DNA from: an uncultured Roseobacter sp. | GTDB lineage: Bacteria > Pseudomonadota > Alphaproteobacteria > Rhodobacterales > Rhodobacteraceae | Direction: 5' to 3' | NCBI GenBank assembly: GCA_947501635.1 | Contig: CANMWT010000011.1 | Location: 30,906-94,905, forward strand | DNA: 64,000 nt | Part shown: in pieces, positions 15,733-25,530 of the stretch | Layout: each line of letters starts with the position of its first letter | Numbering within the stretch: the first letter of the stretch is position 1 | Program-made: the position numbers and the translations under genes | The notes under the pieces: model-generated | What the model was told of the DNA's origin: nothing | The model's input: only the letters and a program-made list of their open reading frames with translations | The model's database searches: none

Positions 15733-17676
15733 GTGAAAAAGACACGTGCTGAAACTGATTTCAGCCACCGTCATATCTCGCGGCGGGCGGCACTGCTGGG
15801 CGGCGCGCAGCTGTTGTTCATTGGCGGACTGGCCGCGCGGATGCGCTATCTGCAGGTCGAAGAGGCGGACCAGTTCCGCCTGCTGGCCGAAGAAAACCGC
15901 ATCAACGTGCGACTGATCCCGCCATCGCGTGGCGAGGTATTTGACCGCAATGGCGCACGGCTGGCGCAGAATGCGCCTTCCTACCGCATTGTGATCGTGC
16001 GCGAAGATGCCGGCGACGTGGATGAAACGCTGGGCAAGCTTGCCAAGATCATCCGCCTGGAAGAAGGCACCGTTGAACGCGTCAAAGAAGAGATGCGCCG
16101 CTCTGCCCCTTTCCTGCCGGTCACGGTCATCTCGGACGCCTCCTGGGACGAAATCAGCCGTGTCTCGGTCAACGCCCCTGCTTTGCCGGGGATCACGCCC
16201 GAGGTCGGGCTAAGCCGAGTATACCCGCAAGGGTCTGATTTTGCACATGTTTTAGGATATGTAGGCCCCGTATCGGACTATGATCTGTCCAAGATCGAAG
16301 ACCCTGAGCCGGTCTTGATGATCCCACGTTTTCAGATCGGCAAGGTCGGTGTGGAAACCAAGCTTGAACCCCTGTTGCGCGGAAAGGCCGGTGCAAAACG
16401 GGTCGAAGTCAACGCCGCGGGCCGCGTGATGCGCGAGTTGGACAGACAGGAAGGCAAACCCGGATCGGACATTCAGCTGACGATAGACTCTGCCCTGCAG
16501 GGTTACGTTCAGGCCCGGATCAGCAAGGAAAGCGCAAGCGCGGTCATCATCGATTGCGACACAGGCGATCTGCTGGCCTGCGCCTCGGCACCGTCGTTTG
16601 ACCCAAACCTCTTTGTCCGCGGCATTTCCCAAGCCGACTACGGCGCGTTGACCGGCAACAAATACCGCCCGCTTGCCAGCAAGACCGTGCAGGGCCTCTA
16701 CCCGCCCGGCTCCACCTTCAAGATGATCACGGCCATGGCCGCTTTGGAAGCGGGGCTGATCGGTCCTGACGAAACCGCCTATTGCCCGGGGCACCTGACC
16801 GTATCCGGACGCCGCTTCCACTGCTGGAAACGCGCGGGTCACGGTTGGGTGGACCTGCAGGATTCGCTCAAGAAATCCTGCGATGTCTATTACTACGATC
16901 TGGCCATCAAAGTTGGCATCGAAAAGATCTCTGCTATGGCACGGCGTTTCGGCCTTGGGATCAAACATGATGTCCCGATGTCGGCGGTGGCAGAAGGGCT
17001 TGCGCCGACCATGCAGTGGAAAGAGACGTTCCACGGGCAGCCGTGGCGCGTTGGTGACACTGTGAACTCTTCTATCGGGCAAGGCTTTTTGCTGGCCTCC
17101 CCTTTGCAGCTGGCCGTGATGTCGGCGCGAATTGCAACCGGACGCGAGGTGTCACCGCGGCTTATCAAATCGGTGGACGGGGTCGAACAGCCGCTCAGAG
17201 GCGGCGAGAGCCTTGGCGTCAACGAAAACAACCTGCGCAAGATGCGGCGCGCGATGCATGCGGTTGTAAATGACAGACGCGGCACGGCGTATCGGTCGCG
17301 CATCATAGCCGAAGACATGCGCATGGCGGGCAAGACCGGCACCAGTCAGGTACGCAACATCACGGCCGCTGAACGGCGTGCGGGCGTGATCCGCAACGAA
17401 GACCTGCCGTGGGAACGCCGCGACCATGCCCTGTTTGTCAACTTTGCCCCGTTCGACAGGCCGAAAATCGCGGTTTCCGTGATCGTCGAGCATGGCGGCG
17501 GTGGCTCTAAGGCAGCGGCACCGATTGCACGCGACATCACGCTTCAGGCGCTTTACGGGGGGCAGCCCCCGCTGGAAGCCTACCCCGCTAAGGACCGCGA
17601 CCGCATCGCCACCCAACAGGAAGAGTTGCGCGCGATACAGCCGCTTGTGTCGATCAACGGGCGCGATCAGGCATGA
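15733..17676 (+). CDS. mrdA: Penicillin-binding protein 2 (elongation transpeptidase)
   Basis: Class B PBP that cross-links lateral-wall peptidoglycan with RodA. The product has 647 aa: signal anchor near residue 25, pedestal domain (PSRGEVFDRNG), and a transpeptidase domain with the SxxK motif in PPGSTFKM, SxN-type SSIGQ and KTGT. The start is the GTG preceded by AGGAGGA; the frame extends 29 codons upstream into mreD without a ribosome site. The anchor carries a twin-arginine-like SRRAALLGGAQ, which recurs in this family in related bacteria. The stop overlaps rodA by 4 bp. Confidence 0.95.
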   Translation: MKKTRAETDFSHRHISRRAALLGGAQLLFIGGLAARMRYLQVEEADQFRLLAEENRINVRLIPPSRGEVFDRNGARLAQNAPSYRIVIVREDAGDVDETLGKLAKIIRLEEGTVERVKEEMRRSAPFLPVTVISDASWDEISRVSVNAPALPGITPEVGLSRVYPQGSDFAHVLGYVGPVSDYDLSKIEDPEPVLMIPRFQIGKVGVETKLEPLLRGKAGAKRVEVNAAGRVMRELDRQEGKPGSDIQLTIDSALQGYVQARISKESASAVIIDCDTGDLLACASAPSFDPNLFVRGISQADYGALTGNKYRPLASKTVQGLYPPGSTFKMITAMAALEAGLIGPDETAYCPGHLTVSGRRFHCWKRAGHGWVDLQDSLKKSCDVYYYDLAIKVGIEKISAMARRFGLGIKHDVPMSAVAEGLAPTMQWKETFHGQPWRVGDTVNSSIGQGFLLASPLQLAVMSARIATGREVSPRLIKSVDGVEQPLRGGESLGVNENNLRKMRRAMHAVVNDRRGTAYRSRIIAEDMRMAGKTGTSQVRNITAAERRAGVIRNEDLPWERRDHALFVNFAPFDRPKIAVSVIVEHGGGGSKAAAPIARDITLQALYGGQPPLEAYPAKDRDRIATQQEELRAIQPLVSINGRDQA

Positions 17677-18812
17677 GTTATCTAGAGTATAACGTCAAAC
17701 ATACGCCCACCGGGCTGCGCAAGATTTTCTACCTCAACTGGCCGGTCGCGATCCTGCTGGCAACCGTATCCGGCGCCGGGTTTCTGATGCTCTACTCGGT
17801 TGCGGGCGGGTCGTTCTCACCCTGGGCCGAGCCGCAGATGAAACGTTTCGCAGCGGGCTTTGCGCTGATGATTTTCGTTGCCATGGTGCCGATCTGGTTC
17901 TGGCGCAGTTTATCCGGCATGGCCTATCTGGTTACGCTGCTGTTGCTGGTTGCGGTTGAGCTTTTCGGGACTGTGGGGATGGGCGCGCAGCGTTGGATCG
18001 ATCTGGGCTTCATGCGGCTGCAACCTTCGGAGTTGATGAAGATCACGCTGGTGATGCTGCTTGCGGCCTACTACGACTGGCTGCCCGCCAAAAAGACATC
18101 CAGACCGCTATGGGTATTGATACCGGTGGTTATCATCATCGTGCCGGTGATGCTGGTCTTGCGGCAACCTGATCTTGGCACGTCGATCCTGCTGCTGGCG
18201 GCGGGGGGCGGTCTGATGTTTCTTGCCGGTGTTCACTGGGCCTATTTTGCCGCCGTCATCGCCAGTGGTATCGGGCTTGTTACTGCTGTTTTCCAGTCAC
18301 GCGGTACGACATGGCAGCTTATCAAGGACTATCAGTTCCGGCGCATCGACACTTTCCTTGACCCCAGTTCCGACCCGTTGGGTGCAGGCTATCACATCAC
18401 GCAATCGAAGATCGCACTGGGCTCGGGCGGATGGACCGGCCGCGGCTTTATGCAAGGTACGCAAAGCCGGTTGAACTTTCTGCCGGAAAAACACACCGAT
18501 TTCATCTTTACCACGCTGGCGGAAGAGTTCGGGTTTGTCGGGGCGATATCGCTGTTGGGACTGTACACGCTGATCATCTTGTTTTGCGTCTGGTCCGCGC
18601 TGCTGAACAAAGATCGCTTTTCGTCACTCCTTATCCTTGGTATCGCGCTGAACTTCTTTTTGTTCTTTGCCGTGAACATGTCGATGGTCATGGGCCTTGC
18701 GCCTGTTGTGGGTGTCCCACTGCCGCTGGTCAGCTTTGGAGGATCGGCGATGCTGGTTCTGATGCTTGCTTTCGGATTGATGCAAAGCGCGCATGTCCAC
18801 CGCCCAAGATAA
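17673..18812 (+). CDS. rodA: Rod-shape SEDS glycosyltransferase RodA
   Basis: Polymerises lipid II into glycan strands during elongation, as partner of PBP2. The 379-aa polytopic product (about ten transmembrane segments) contains the SEDS signature (GAQRWIDLGFMRLQPSELMKI) and the conserved loop region GTQSRLNFLPEKHTDFIF. ATGA overlap with the PBP2 gene couples synthesis of the pair. It closes the elongasome cluster; a reductase gene follows 10 bp downstream and may share the transcript. Confidence 0.96.
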   Translation: MSYLEYNVKHTPTGLRKIFYLNWPVAILLATVSGAGFLMLYSVAGGSFSPWAEPQMKRFAAGFALMIFVAMVPIWFWRSLSGMAYLVTLLLLVAVELFGTVGMGAQRWIDLGFMRLQPSELMKITLVMLLAAYYDWLPAKKTSRPLWVLIPVVIIIVPVMLVLRQPDLGTSILLLAAGGGLMFLAGVHWAYFAAVIASGIGLVTAVFQSRGTTWQLIKDYQFRRIDTFLDPSSDPLGAGYHITQSKIALGSGGWTGRGFMQGTQSRLNFLPEKHTDFIFTTLAEEFGFVGAISLLGLYTLIILFCVWSALLNKDRFSSLLILGIALNFFLFFAVNMSMVMGLAPVVGVPLPLVSFGGSAMLVLMLAFGLMQSAHVHRPR

Positions 18813-18822
18813 GGACCACCCC

Positions 18823-19755
18823 ATGTCTTTGACCGTTCTTTTTGCCGCCAGTAACGATGACTGGCAGAAATACAGCGCCGCGTTGAAGACGGCCTTTGCT
18901 GATGCCCGTCTGGATGTGGCGCTGGTCACGCAGGCAGAGCCGGAAACGGTCGACTACATCATATATGCGCCATCATGCTCTTTGCGCGATTTCGGGCCCT
19001 ATAAAAACACCAAGGCGGTGTTGAGCTTGTGGGCCGGTGTTGAAAAGATCGTGACCAATGAGACGCTGACCATGCCGCTGGCGCGGATGGTGGACCCGGG
19101 CATGACCCAGTCGATGACAGAATGGGTCACCGGACATGTCATGCGTTACCACCTTGGGATGGATGCGCATATCGTCAATCCGTCACAAGACTGGATCTGG
19201 CACTCCAACCCACTGGCGCAGGAACGGACCGTTTGCATCCTGGGGCTGGGGGAGTTGGGCACAGCCGCCGCACGGTCACTTTTGGCGCTGAACTTCAATG
19301 TATCGGGGTGGAGCAGATCAGCCAAAGCGGTCGAGGGTGTGACCTGCTTTCACGGTGCGGAGGGTCTGACACAGGCACTTGGCACTGCCGATATCGTCGT
19401 TTTGTTACTGCCGGACACAGCCGAGACGGCGAATACCCTGAACGAAAGCACCCTTGCCCTGCTGCCCAAAGGTGCGCGCATCCTCAATCCCGGACGTGGC
19501 CCTCTGATTGACGACGCGGCATTGATTGACGCACTGGACAGTGGCCGGATCGCCCATGCAACGCTGGATGTGTTCCGGGTGGAGCCGCTGCCGGTGGACC
19601 ATCCGTTCTGGGCGCATCCCAAGGTGACGGTCACGCCGCATATTGCGGCGGCAACACGGCCTGTGACGTCTTCTGTCGAGATCGCCCGCAACATCAGGCT
19701 GTGCGAAGACGGCCAACCGATGATCAATCTGGTTGACCGCGCACGTGGATACTGA
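18823..19755 (+). CDS. D-2-hydroxyacid dehydrogenase, glyoxylate/hydroxypyruvate reductase A type
   Basis: The product has 310 aa. The NAD(P)-binding motif is GLGELG near residue 144, followed by the family signature with catalytic Arg and Glu regions (NPGRGPLIDD; LDVFRVEPLP) and catalytic His in TPHIAA. Sequence layout is GhrA-like, which reduces glyoxylate or hydroxypyruvate. It starts 10 bp after rodA with a TAAGGA ribosome site and is probably read through from the mre operon, although no functional link is evident. Confidence 0.85.
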   Translation: MSLTVLFAASNDDWQKYSAALKTAFADARLDVALVTQAEPETVDYIIYAPSCSLRDFGPYKNTKAVLSLWAGVEKIVTNETLTMPLARMVDPGMTQSMTEWVTGHVMRYHLGMDAHIVNPSQDWIWHSNPLAQERTVCILGLGELGTAAARSLLALNFNVSGWSRSAKAVEGVTCFHGAEGLTQALGTADIVVLLLPDTAETANTLNESTLALLPKGARILNPGRGPLIDDAALIDALDSGRIAHATLDVFRVEPLPVDHPFWAHPKVTVTPHIAAATRPVTSSVEIARNIRLCEDGQPMINLVDRARGY

Positions 19756-19758
19756 CGG

Positions 19759-21771
19759 CTAGGCGGCGGTCAGACCACGCCCTTTCAGCAAGGCATCAAC
19801 CCCCGGCAAACGCCCGCGAAAAGCTGTGTACAGCTCTGCCGCGTCCGACCGTCCACCCGCGGACAGGATATGCTCTTCCAGCGCCTTTGCCCGTTCGGGG
19901 TCAAAAGCACTGCCAGCTTCCTCGAAAGCTTCGAAAGCATCGGCATCCATTACTTCGGACCACATATAGCTGTAGTACCCGCTAGAATAGCCGTCGCCGG
20001 AAAACACATGGGCAAAATGCGGGGTTGCGTGACGCATGGTGATGGCCTGCGGCATCCCGATATCATCCAGTACCTGTTTCTGCCTGACCATGGGATCAGC
20101 CGGAGCAGGCCCTTCGTGAAAGGCAAGGTCGACCAGCGCCGAAGCTACATATTCCACCGTCTGGAAACCCATATCATAGGTCGCGGCATCCAAGACTTTC
20201 TGCAGCATATCCTGCGGGATTGGCTGGCCTGTTTCTGCATGCACGGCAAACTCGGAAAGAACTTCGGGCACTTCAAGCCAATGCTCGTAAAGCTGGCTGG
20301 GCAGTTCGACGAAATCGCGCGCCACGGAGGTGCCGGATATGCTTTCGTAGGTCACATCCGACAGCATCTGGTGCAAGGCGTGACCAAACTCGTGAAAGAG
20401 TGTGCGCGCGTCGTCATAAGACAACAGCGCCGGATCGCCTTTGGCAAAATTGCACACATTTATGACCACCGGGCTTTGTGACTGCGGAAACTTGGCCTGA
20501 GACCGCATCGCTGAACACCACGCCCCTGAGCGTTTCGAGCCGCGGGCGAAATAGTCGCCGATGAAAACGGCGATGTGCCGGCCATCGCGGGTGACTTCCC
20601 ACGCGCGGCAATCTTCGTGATAGAGTGGAACATCCAACGGTTTGAAGGCCAGCCCGAAGAGCCGCTCAGCACAGGCAAAACTGGCCTCGATCATCTTGTC
20701 GAGCTGAAAGTACGGTTTGAGCGCAGCCTCATCCAGATCATGCTCGGCCGCGCGACGCTTTTCGGCGTAGTAGCGCCAGTCCCATGGTTCGAGTTCATCA
20801 TTGATCCCGTCAGCGCGCATCATTTCTGTCAGCCGGGCGGCATCCGCTTCGGCCTGAGCGCGTGCGGGTGTCCAGACTGCCGTGAGCAAATCGCGCACCG
20901 CCTGTGGTGTCTTGGCCATTTCGGTTTCGAGCTTGTAGTCGGCAAAGCTGTCATACCCCAGCAGCTTGGCGCGTTCTTCACGCAACATCAGCGTTTCAGC
21001 CGCGATGGCGCGGTTGTCCGTGGCGCCGCCGTTGGCCCCGCGCGCGGCCCATGCCTCGAACGCTTTCTTGCGCAAGTCACGGCGCGGAGAGAACTGCAGA
21101 AAGGGAACGATCAGCGACCGCGACAACGTGACAACCGGCCCCGCCTCGCCCTTCTCTGCACCAGCCGCCCGTGCGGCATCCACAACAAATTCGGGCAGCC
21201 CTTCAAGATCAGCTTCCGCCAGTGGCATGAACCAATCACGTTCATCCGCAAGAAGGTTTTGCGTGAATTCGGTGCCCAACACGGCCAGACGGGCCTTGAT
21301 CTCTTTCATGCGCTGCTCATCCGCGCCTTCCAATGCAGCACCTGACCGCACAAAACCGCGGTGTGTCAGCATCAATACGCGCGCCTGCTCGTCTGTCAGG
21401 TCCAGCGTCTCGCGTTGTTCCCAAAGCGCGGCAACACGGGCAAAAAGCGCCTTATTGCTTGATATCTCGGAGAAATGCGCCGCCAGCTTAGGCGAAAAAC
21501 TGCGCTGCAGGGCCTCGCGCTCGGTATTGCTGTCGGCTCCTGCAACAGTAAAAAACACCGACAACACCTTGTCGAGCGACGCCCCCGCCGCTTCCAGCGC
21601 TTCGACCGTATTGGCAAAGGTCGGGTCCGTGTCAGATGCCGCTATGGCGTCGATTTCAGCGCGGTGGTCGGCCAGCGCCTGATCCAGCGCGGGCTCGAAA
21701 TCTGCGTCGGAAATCGTGTCAAAGGGGGCGATCTGGAAGGGTGTCGTCCAGTCTTGCAGTAGCGGGTTCAT
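19759..21771 (-). CDS. M3-family metallopeptidase (peptidyl-dipeptidase Dcp / oligopeptidase A type)
   Basis: Cytoplasmic zinc oligopeptidase of 670 aa that degrades short peptides. The HExxH motif is in LFHEFGHALHQML near residue 460, with the third ligand Glu in the following helix. Start MNPLLQDWTTPF and C-terminal length agree with the Dcp branch, and there is no signal peptide. Dcp and oligopeptidase A are not separable by eye. It is convergent with the reductase gene, with 3 bp between the stops. Confidence 0.92.
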   Translation of the reverse strand: MNPLLQDWTTPFQIAPFDTISDADFEPALDQALADHRAEIDAIAASDTDPTFANTVEALEAAGASLDKVLSVFFTVAGADSNTEREALQRSFSPKLAAHFSEISSNKALFARVAALWEQRETLDLTDEQARVLMLTHRGFVRSGAALEGADEQRMKEIKARLAVLGTEFTQNLLADERDWFMPLAEADLEGLPEFVVDAARAAGAEKGEAGPVVTLSRSLIVPFLQFSPRRDLRKKAFEAWAARGANGGATDNRAIAAETLMLREERAKLLGYDSFADYKLETEMAKTPQAVRDLLTAVWTPARAQAEADAARLTEMMRADGINDELEPWDWRYYAEKRRAAEHDLDEAALKPYFQLDKMIEASFACAERLFGLAFKPLDVPLYHEDCRAWEVTRDGRHIAVFIGDYFARGSKRSGAWCSAMRSQAKFPQSQSPVVINVCNFAKGDPALLSYDDARTLFHEFGHALHQMLSDVTYESISGTSVARDFVELPSQLYEHWLEVPEVLSEFAVHAETGQPIPQDMLQKVLDAATYDMGFQTVEYVASALVDLAFHEGPAPADPMVRQKQVLDDIGMPQAITMRHATPHFAHVFSGDGYSSGYYSYMWSEVMDADAFEAFEEAGSAFDPERAKALEEHILSAGGRSDAAELYTAFRGRLPGVDALLKGRGLTAA

Positions 21772-21852
21772 CGTGCAGGTCTCCTTTACGACTGTAGCTA
21801 GGGTGCGGCACCGGCGAACGCAACAGCGCCCCGCGCAGTTTCGGCTGACGGC

Positions 21853-22917
21853 TCAGGACGCGCGGGCGTGCACACTGCCGCAGGTCGGGCAATCTGACCG
21901 GCGTTTGACACCAAGTGTGCGGCTTTCGCCGTAAAGCGCGTCATAGATGACCATCTGCCCGCGCAAGGCGGTGCCCGCGCCGGTGATGACCTTGACCGCC
22001 TCGACTGCCATCATGGCACCGATGACACCCGGCAACGGACCAAGCACACCTGCTTCGGCACAGGACGGTGCCAGTTCCGGCGCAGGCGGGCTGTCGAACA
22101 CACATTGATAGCAGGGGGCATCCTGCGCCGGATCGAACACGCTGAGCTGTCCCTCCCATTGGCTGAGCGCGCCGGATATCAAAGGAATTCCGGCATCAAC
22201 GGCTGCCCGGTTGGTCAGGTAGCGGGTATCAAAGTTGTCGGTCCCATCCAGCACCAGATCATACTCCGCAAAAAGTTTCGACGCTATGTCAGCGGTCAGG
22301 CGTCGCTGATAAGGGCGTACGGTAACATAGGGGTTTTGCGCCTCCATCGCTTCCTTGGCGGAAAACACCTTGGGCAGGCCGATAGCTGCATCCGTGTGGA
22401 TCACCTGACGTTGCAGGTTGGCGTTTTCGACTGTGTCGTCATCAATCACGCCAATCGTACCCACGCCCGCGGCTGCAAGATACTGTAACGCTGGCGCCCC
22501 CAGCCCCCCGGCGCCGACAACCAGTACTTTCGCCTCTTTGAGGCGCTTTTGTCCGGGCCCACCTATCTCGCGCAGCACCATGTGGCGGGCATAGCGGTTC
22601 AGCTCGGTTTCACTGAACCGCGCCGCAGGCGCACCGGCGGCTTCGCTCTGTGCTTCGCCTTCCTGCGCGCGGGCCCGCAGCCTTGCCAGCACAGAGCGGT
22701 AGAGTAAAGCAAGCACAAGAAAGCCGCCCAGGATCAGCCAAAGCGCGGCGCTTTCGCCCGTTGCCATGCGCAATGGGTGCCCGTCAGGCAAAGCGACATG
22801 CAGCCCCAGTACCGCAACATATAGAACGCCAATCATCAGGTACCGCGCGGAATGCGGTACCTTCATCAGCGCGCCGATGCCCCACAGCATGGCGCAAAGC
22901 GCAAAAACCAAAAGCAT
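21853..22917 (-). CDS. moeB: MoeB/ThiF-type adenylyltransferase with N-terminal membrane extension
   Basis: Adenylates the C-terminal glycine of a small sulfur-carrier protein (MoaD or ThiS). The product has 354 aa: the first about 75 residues contain three hydrophobic segments, then the E1-like domain begins (ARHMVLREIGGPGQ), with the ATP motif GAGGLGAP near residue 139, the RQVIHTDAAIG loop and two zinc CxxC pairs (CYQC, CPTC). The membrane extension is unusual for MoeB. The ATG overlaps the dut stop by one base (TAATG). It closes the coaBC-dut-moeB run. Confidence 0.85.
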   Translation of the reverse strand: MLLVFALCAMLWGIGALMKVPHSARYLMIGVLYVAVLGLHVALPDGHPLRMATGESAALWLILGGFLVLALLYRSVLARLRARAQEGEAQSEAAGAPAARFSETELNRYARHMVLREIGGPGQKRLKEAKVLVVGAGGLGAPALQYLAAAGVGTIGVIDDDTVENANLQRQVIHTDAAIGLPKVFSAKEAMEAQNPYVTVRPYQRRLTADIASKLFAEYDLVLDGTDNFDTRYLTNRAAVDAGIPLISGALSQWEGQLSVFDPAQDAPCYQCVFDSPPAPELAPSCAEAGVLGPLPGVIGAMMAVEAVKVITGAGTALRGQMVIYDALYGESRTLGVKRRSDCPTCGSVHARAS

Positions 22918-23390
22918 TACTTGCTCCCTGTTGAGCCAAAACCACCGCTGCCGCGTGCAGAAGCACCCAATGTATCCGCCAGCGCAAAACGCGCCTGAAC
23001 AACGGGCGCGATCACCATCTGGGCCACGCGCATCCCGTTAGACACCTCAAAGGGCATGTCGCCGGTGTTGAGCAGAATGACACCAACCACCCCTCTGTAG
23101 TCGCTGTCTATCGTGCCGGGGCTATTGGCCAGCGTAATACCCTGCTTGAGCGCAAGACCGGAGCGCGGTCTGATTTGCACCTCGTACCCCTGCGGGATTT
23201 CCATGCGCAGGCCGGTCGGCACCAGTTTGCGGCCGCCCGGTGGCAGCATGATCGGGCCCGACGGCAGGTTGGCGCGCAGATCAGCGCCCGCCGCACCTGC
23301 GGTCTCGTAGGTGGGCAGGCCCAGACTGCGGTCCGCCCCTTCTGCCCATGTAACGATAATTTCGACGGCATGGCCTTTTTCATCCCGCAT
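22917..23390 (-). CDS. dut: Deoxyuridine 5'-triphosphate nucleotidohydrolase (dUTPase)
   Basis: Hydrolyses dUTP to dUMP, preventing uracil incorporation in DNA and supplying the thymidylate precursor. The 157-aa product has the trimeric dUTPase motifs in order: [27 protein letters not shown], the Gly-rich RVAQMV region and the C-terminal flexible GSGGFGSTG lid. ATG 23390 overlaps the coaBC stop (TGATG); a TTG one codon upstream is less likely. Confidence 0.96.
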   Translation of the reverse strand: MRDEKGHAVEIIVTWAEGADRSLGLPTYETAGAAGADLRANLPSGPIMLPPGGRKLVPTGLRMEIPQGYEVQIRPRSGLALKQGITLANSPGTIDSDYRGVVGVILLNTGDMPFEVSNGMRVAQMVIAPVVQARFALADTLGASARGSGGFGSTGSK

Positions 23391-24598
23391 CAATGATCCC
23401 CCGCCTGTGAGAAATGGTCGGCAATTCGCGCGGCGAGGCGCTGTGCGACCTGATCTTTCGACATCCGTGGCCAGACATCCACGCCGTTTGCGTCAATCAC
23501 CGTGACGGCGTTTTCGCTGCCGCCCATGATGCCTGTCGCAGGCGATACGTCGTTGGCCACAATCCAGTCGCACCCCTTGCGGATACGTTTTGCCGTGGCA
23601 TGCGCCACCACGTCGTCGGTTTCAGCGGCAAAGCCAACGACCAGCGGCGGGCGCCCCTCGCTCATGCGGGAAACTTCGCGCAACAGATCAGGATTTTCCG
23701 CAAAGCTCAGCACCGGCAGACCATCCAGGGACTTTTTCAGCTTTTGGTCGCTGGCAGAGGCAACACGCCAATCCGCCACCGCAGCGGCAAAGACACCAGC
23801 GTCAACCGGCAGGGCGGCGCGGACCGCCTCCTGCATTTCAAGCGCTGTTTCGACGCGCACAACCTGCGCGTCAGGCGGCGGTGGTACGTCAGCGGGGCCG
23901 GTGATGAAAACAACCTCCGCCCCCTGCGCCATCAGGGCTTTCGCAATGGCAGTCCCCTGCGCTCCGGAAGATCGGTTCGCAATGTAGCGCACGGGGTCTA
24001 TCGGCTCGTGCGTCGGACCCGAGGTTACGAGAATCTTGCGGCCGCTCAGGGGGCCTTTTTCAAACTGCTGGCTGATCGCCGCGACAATCTCCAGCGGCTC
24101 TGACATCCGGCCGGGTCCGAATTCGCCGCAGGCCATATCGCCGGCGTTGGGCCCCACAAAGGCAACGCCATCCTGACGCAGTTGTTCGGCGTTCCGGCGC
24201 GTTGCGGGGTGTTCCCACATGCGCACGTTCATCGCGGGGGCGATCAGAACCGGCGTGTCTGTGGCCAGTAGCAGTGTGCTGGCCAGATCATTAGCCAGTC
24301 CCTGCGCCATCTTTGCCATCAAATCCGCCGTGGCTGGTGCCACAACGACAATATCGGCAACGCGGCTGAGCTGGATATGCCCCATCTCCGCTTCGTCGGT
24401 CAGATCAAAAAGGTCGCGGTAAACCTTGGTGCCAGCCAGTGCCGAGACAGAGAGCGGCGTTACAAACTCTTCGGCGGCTTTTGTCAGAATCGGAGTCACC
24501 TGTGCCCCTTGTTCACGCAGGCGGCGGATCAGGTCCAGCGTTTTGAAGGCGGCAATACCGCCCCCGATGATAAGCAAAACATGTTTTCCAGTGAGCAT
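23390..24598 (-). CDS. coaBC: Bifunctional phosphopantothenoylcysteine decarboxylase/synthetase
   Basis: Two steps of coenzyme A synthesis. The 402-aa product has an N-terminal flavin decarboxylase (Coa[21 protein letters not shown], and the catalytic Cys in [10 protein letters not shown]) and a C-terminal synthetase (Coa[22 protein letters not shown] lysine motif). Start at the ATG with AAAGAG upstream; the frame continues 7 codons further. It heads the coaBC-dut-moeB run in which each junction overlaps. Confidence 0.96.
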   Translation of the reverse strand: MLTGKHVLLIIGGGIAAFKTLDLIRRLREQGAQVTPILTKAAEEFVTPLSVSALAGTKVYRDLFDLTDEAEMGHIQLSRVADIVVVAPATADLMAKMAQGLANDLASTLLLATDTPVLIAPAMNVRMWEHPATRRNAEQLRQDGVAFVGPNAGDMACGEFGPGRMSEPLEIVAAISQQFEKGPLSGRKILVTSGPTHEPIDPVRYIANRSSGAQGTAIAKALMAQGAEVVFITGPADVPPPPDAQVVRVETALEMQEAVRAALPVDAGVFAAAVADWRVASASDQKLKKSLDGLPVLSFAENPDLLREVSRMSEGRPPLVVGFAAETDDVVAHATAKRIRKGCDWIVANDVSPATGIMGGSENAVTVIDANGVDVWPRMSKDQVAQRLAARIADHFSQAGDH

Positions 24599-24684
24599 CT
24601 CTTTGCCTTCGCTACGCATTGCCCGACCATAGGCCGCGCGCGCCGTGACTGCCAGCCTTTCCGGACCACCCTGTCGACTGCCGG

Positions 24685-25530
24685 TTACCTGAAGGCATCA
24701 CAGGGATCGCCCCGGTCAACGCCGGGGCCGTCGACCACAGTACCGAAGGCCCCTACCGGCACTTGACCGGCCTCTCCCTGACCGAGGCTGAACACCTTTA
24801 CGTCAGGCGCTGCAAAGCGCACCAGGTAGGGCGCGCCCCAGTCGTCGCGGGCGTGACCATTACCCGTGATCACGGCAACAGGGCCGCCGGTTGCATCCAA
24901 AGCATCCAGTGCCGCACGCGCCAGCGCCGCATCGCGCAGGCGTTGTACGCCCACCATCATCGGCAGCATCTCTTCGGGCAGCGCATCGCAATGCGCAGCG
25001 CGCTGCAGGTCTTCGCGCGCGGTTTGCTGGTCGTCGGGCAAGGTCTTGTCCAGACCGAAACGCGCGCTGGCCTCTGGTCCGAACACATCGGCAAGGTCTT
25101 TGTCCATCATTGCGCGCACCTGCGCCCGCGGAACACCTGCGCCGACAAACATCGCATCCGGTGCCGCCAGAAAAATCGGGTGATACATCGCAAAATCCGG
25201 CCAGCCGGAGTTTGCCCAGTCCAAAGCGGCCTCAAGCCGTTCTTTGCTTTCGATATCGTCTTTGGTAATGCGCGCCGCCTGCTCTGGTGTCAGCATTTCG
25301 AACACCACCGTCTTGGGCGACAACTCAGCAACCCAACGCGCCTGCACGGAATGATGCGCGGGGTTGTCGTGCTGCTCGCCCAGAAACACAATAGCAGCGG
25401 CACGCGCATCGTCTGGAGGAAGCGGCTGTGCGATGCCTTGCGCCCACGCAAAAGGCGCGACCAAAAGAGCCGCGCCCCAAATCAAGCCAGCAAGGCCCGA
25501 GGTGTTACCCGAGGAAATGCAGCACCTCAC
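24685..25530 (-). CDS. ChaN-family haem-binding-like periplasmic protein
   Basis: The product has about 281 aa with a hydrophobic signal segment ending PFAWAQ and the ChaN/DUF399 signature (FLGEQHDNPAHH, then VFEML and AMYHPIF). ChaN of Campylobacter binds haem and is iron-regulated; here the role is inferred only. The gene overlaps the 3' end of rpoH. The start is uncertain: GTG 25530 overlaps rpoH by 26 bp, while TTG 25485 would follow it. Both give an exported protein. Read-through from rpoH suggests a heat- or oxidative-stress link. Confidence 0.72.
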   Translation of the reverse strand: MRCCISSGNTSGLAGLIWGAALLVAPFAWAQGIAQPLPPDDARAAAIVFLGEQHDNPAHHSVQARWVAELSPKTVVFEMLTPEQAARITKDDIESKERLEAALDWANSGWPDFAMYHPIFLAAPDAMFVGAGVPRAQVRAMMDKDLADVFGPEASARFGLDKTLPDDQQTAREDLQRAAHCDALPEEMLPMMVGVQRLRDAALARAALDALDATGGPVAVITGNGHARDDWGAPYLVRFAAPDVKVFSLGQGEAGQVPVGAFGTVVDGPGVDRGDPCDAFR

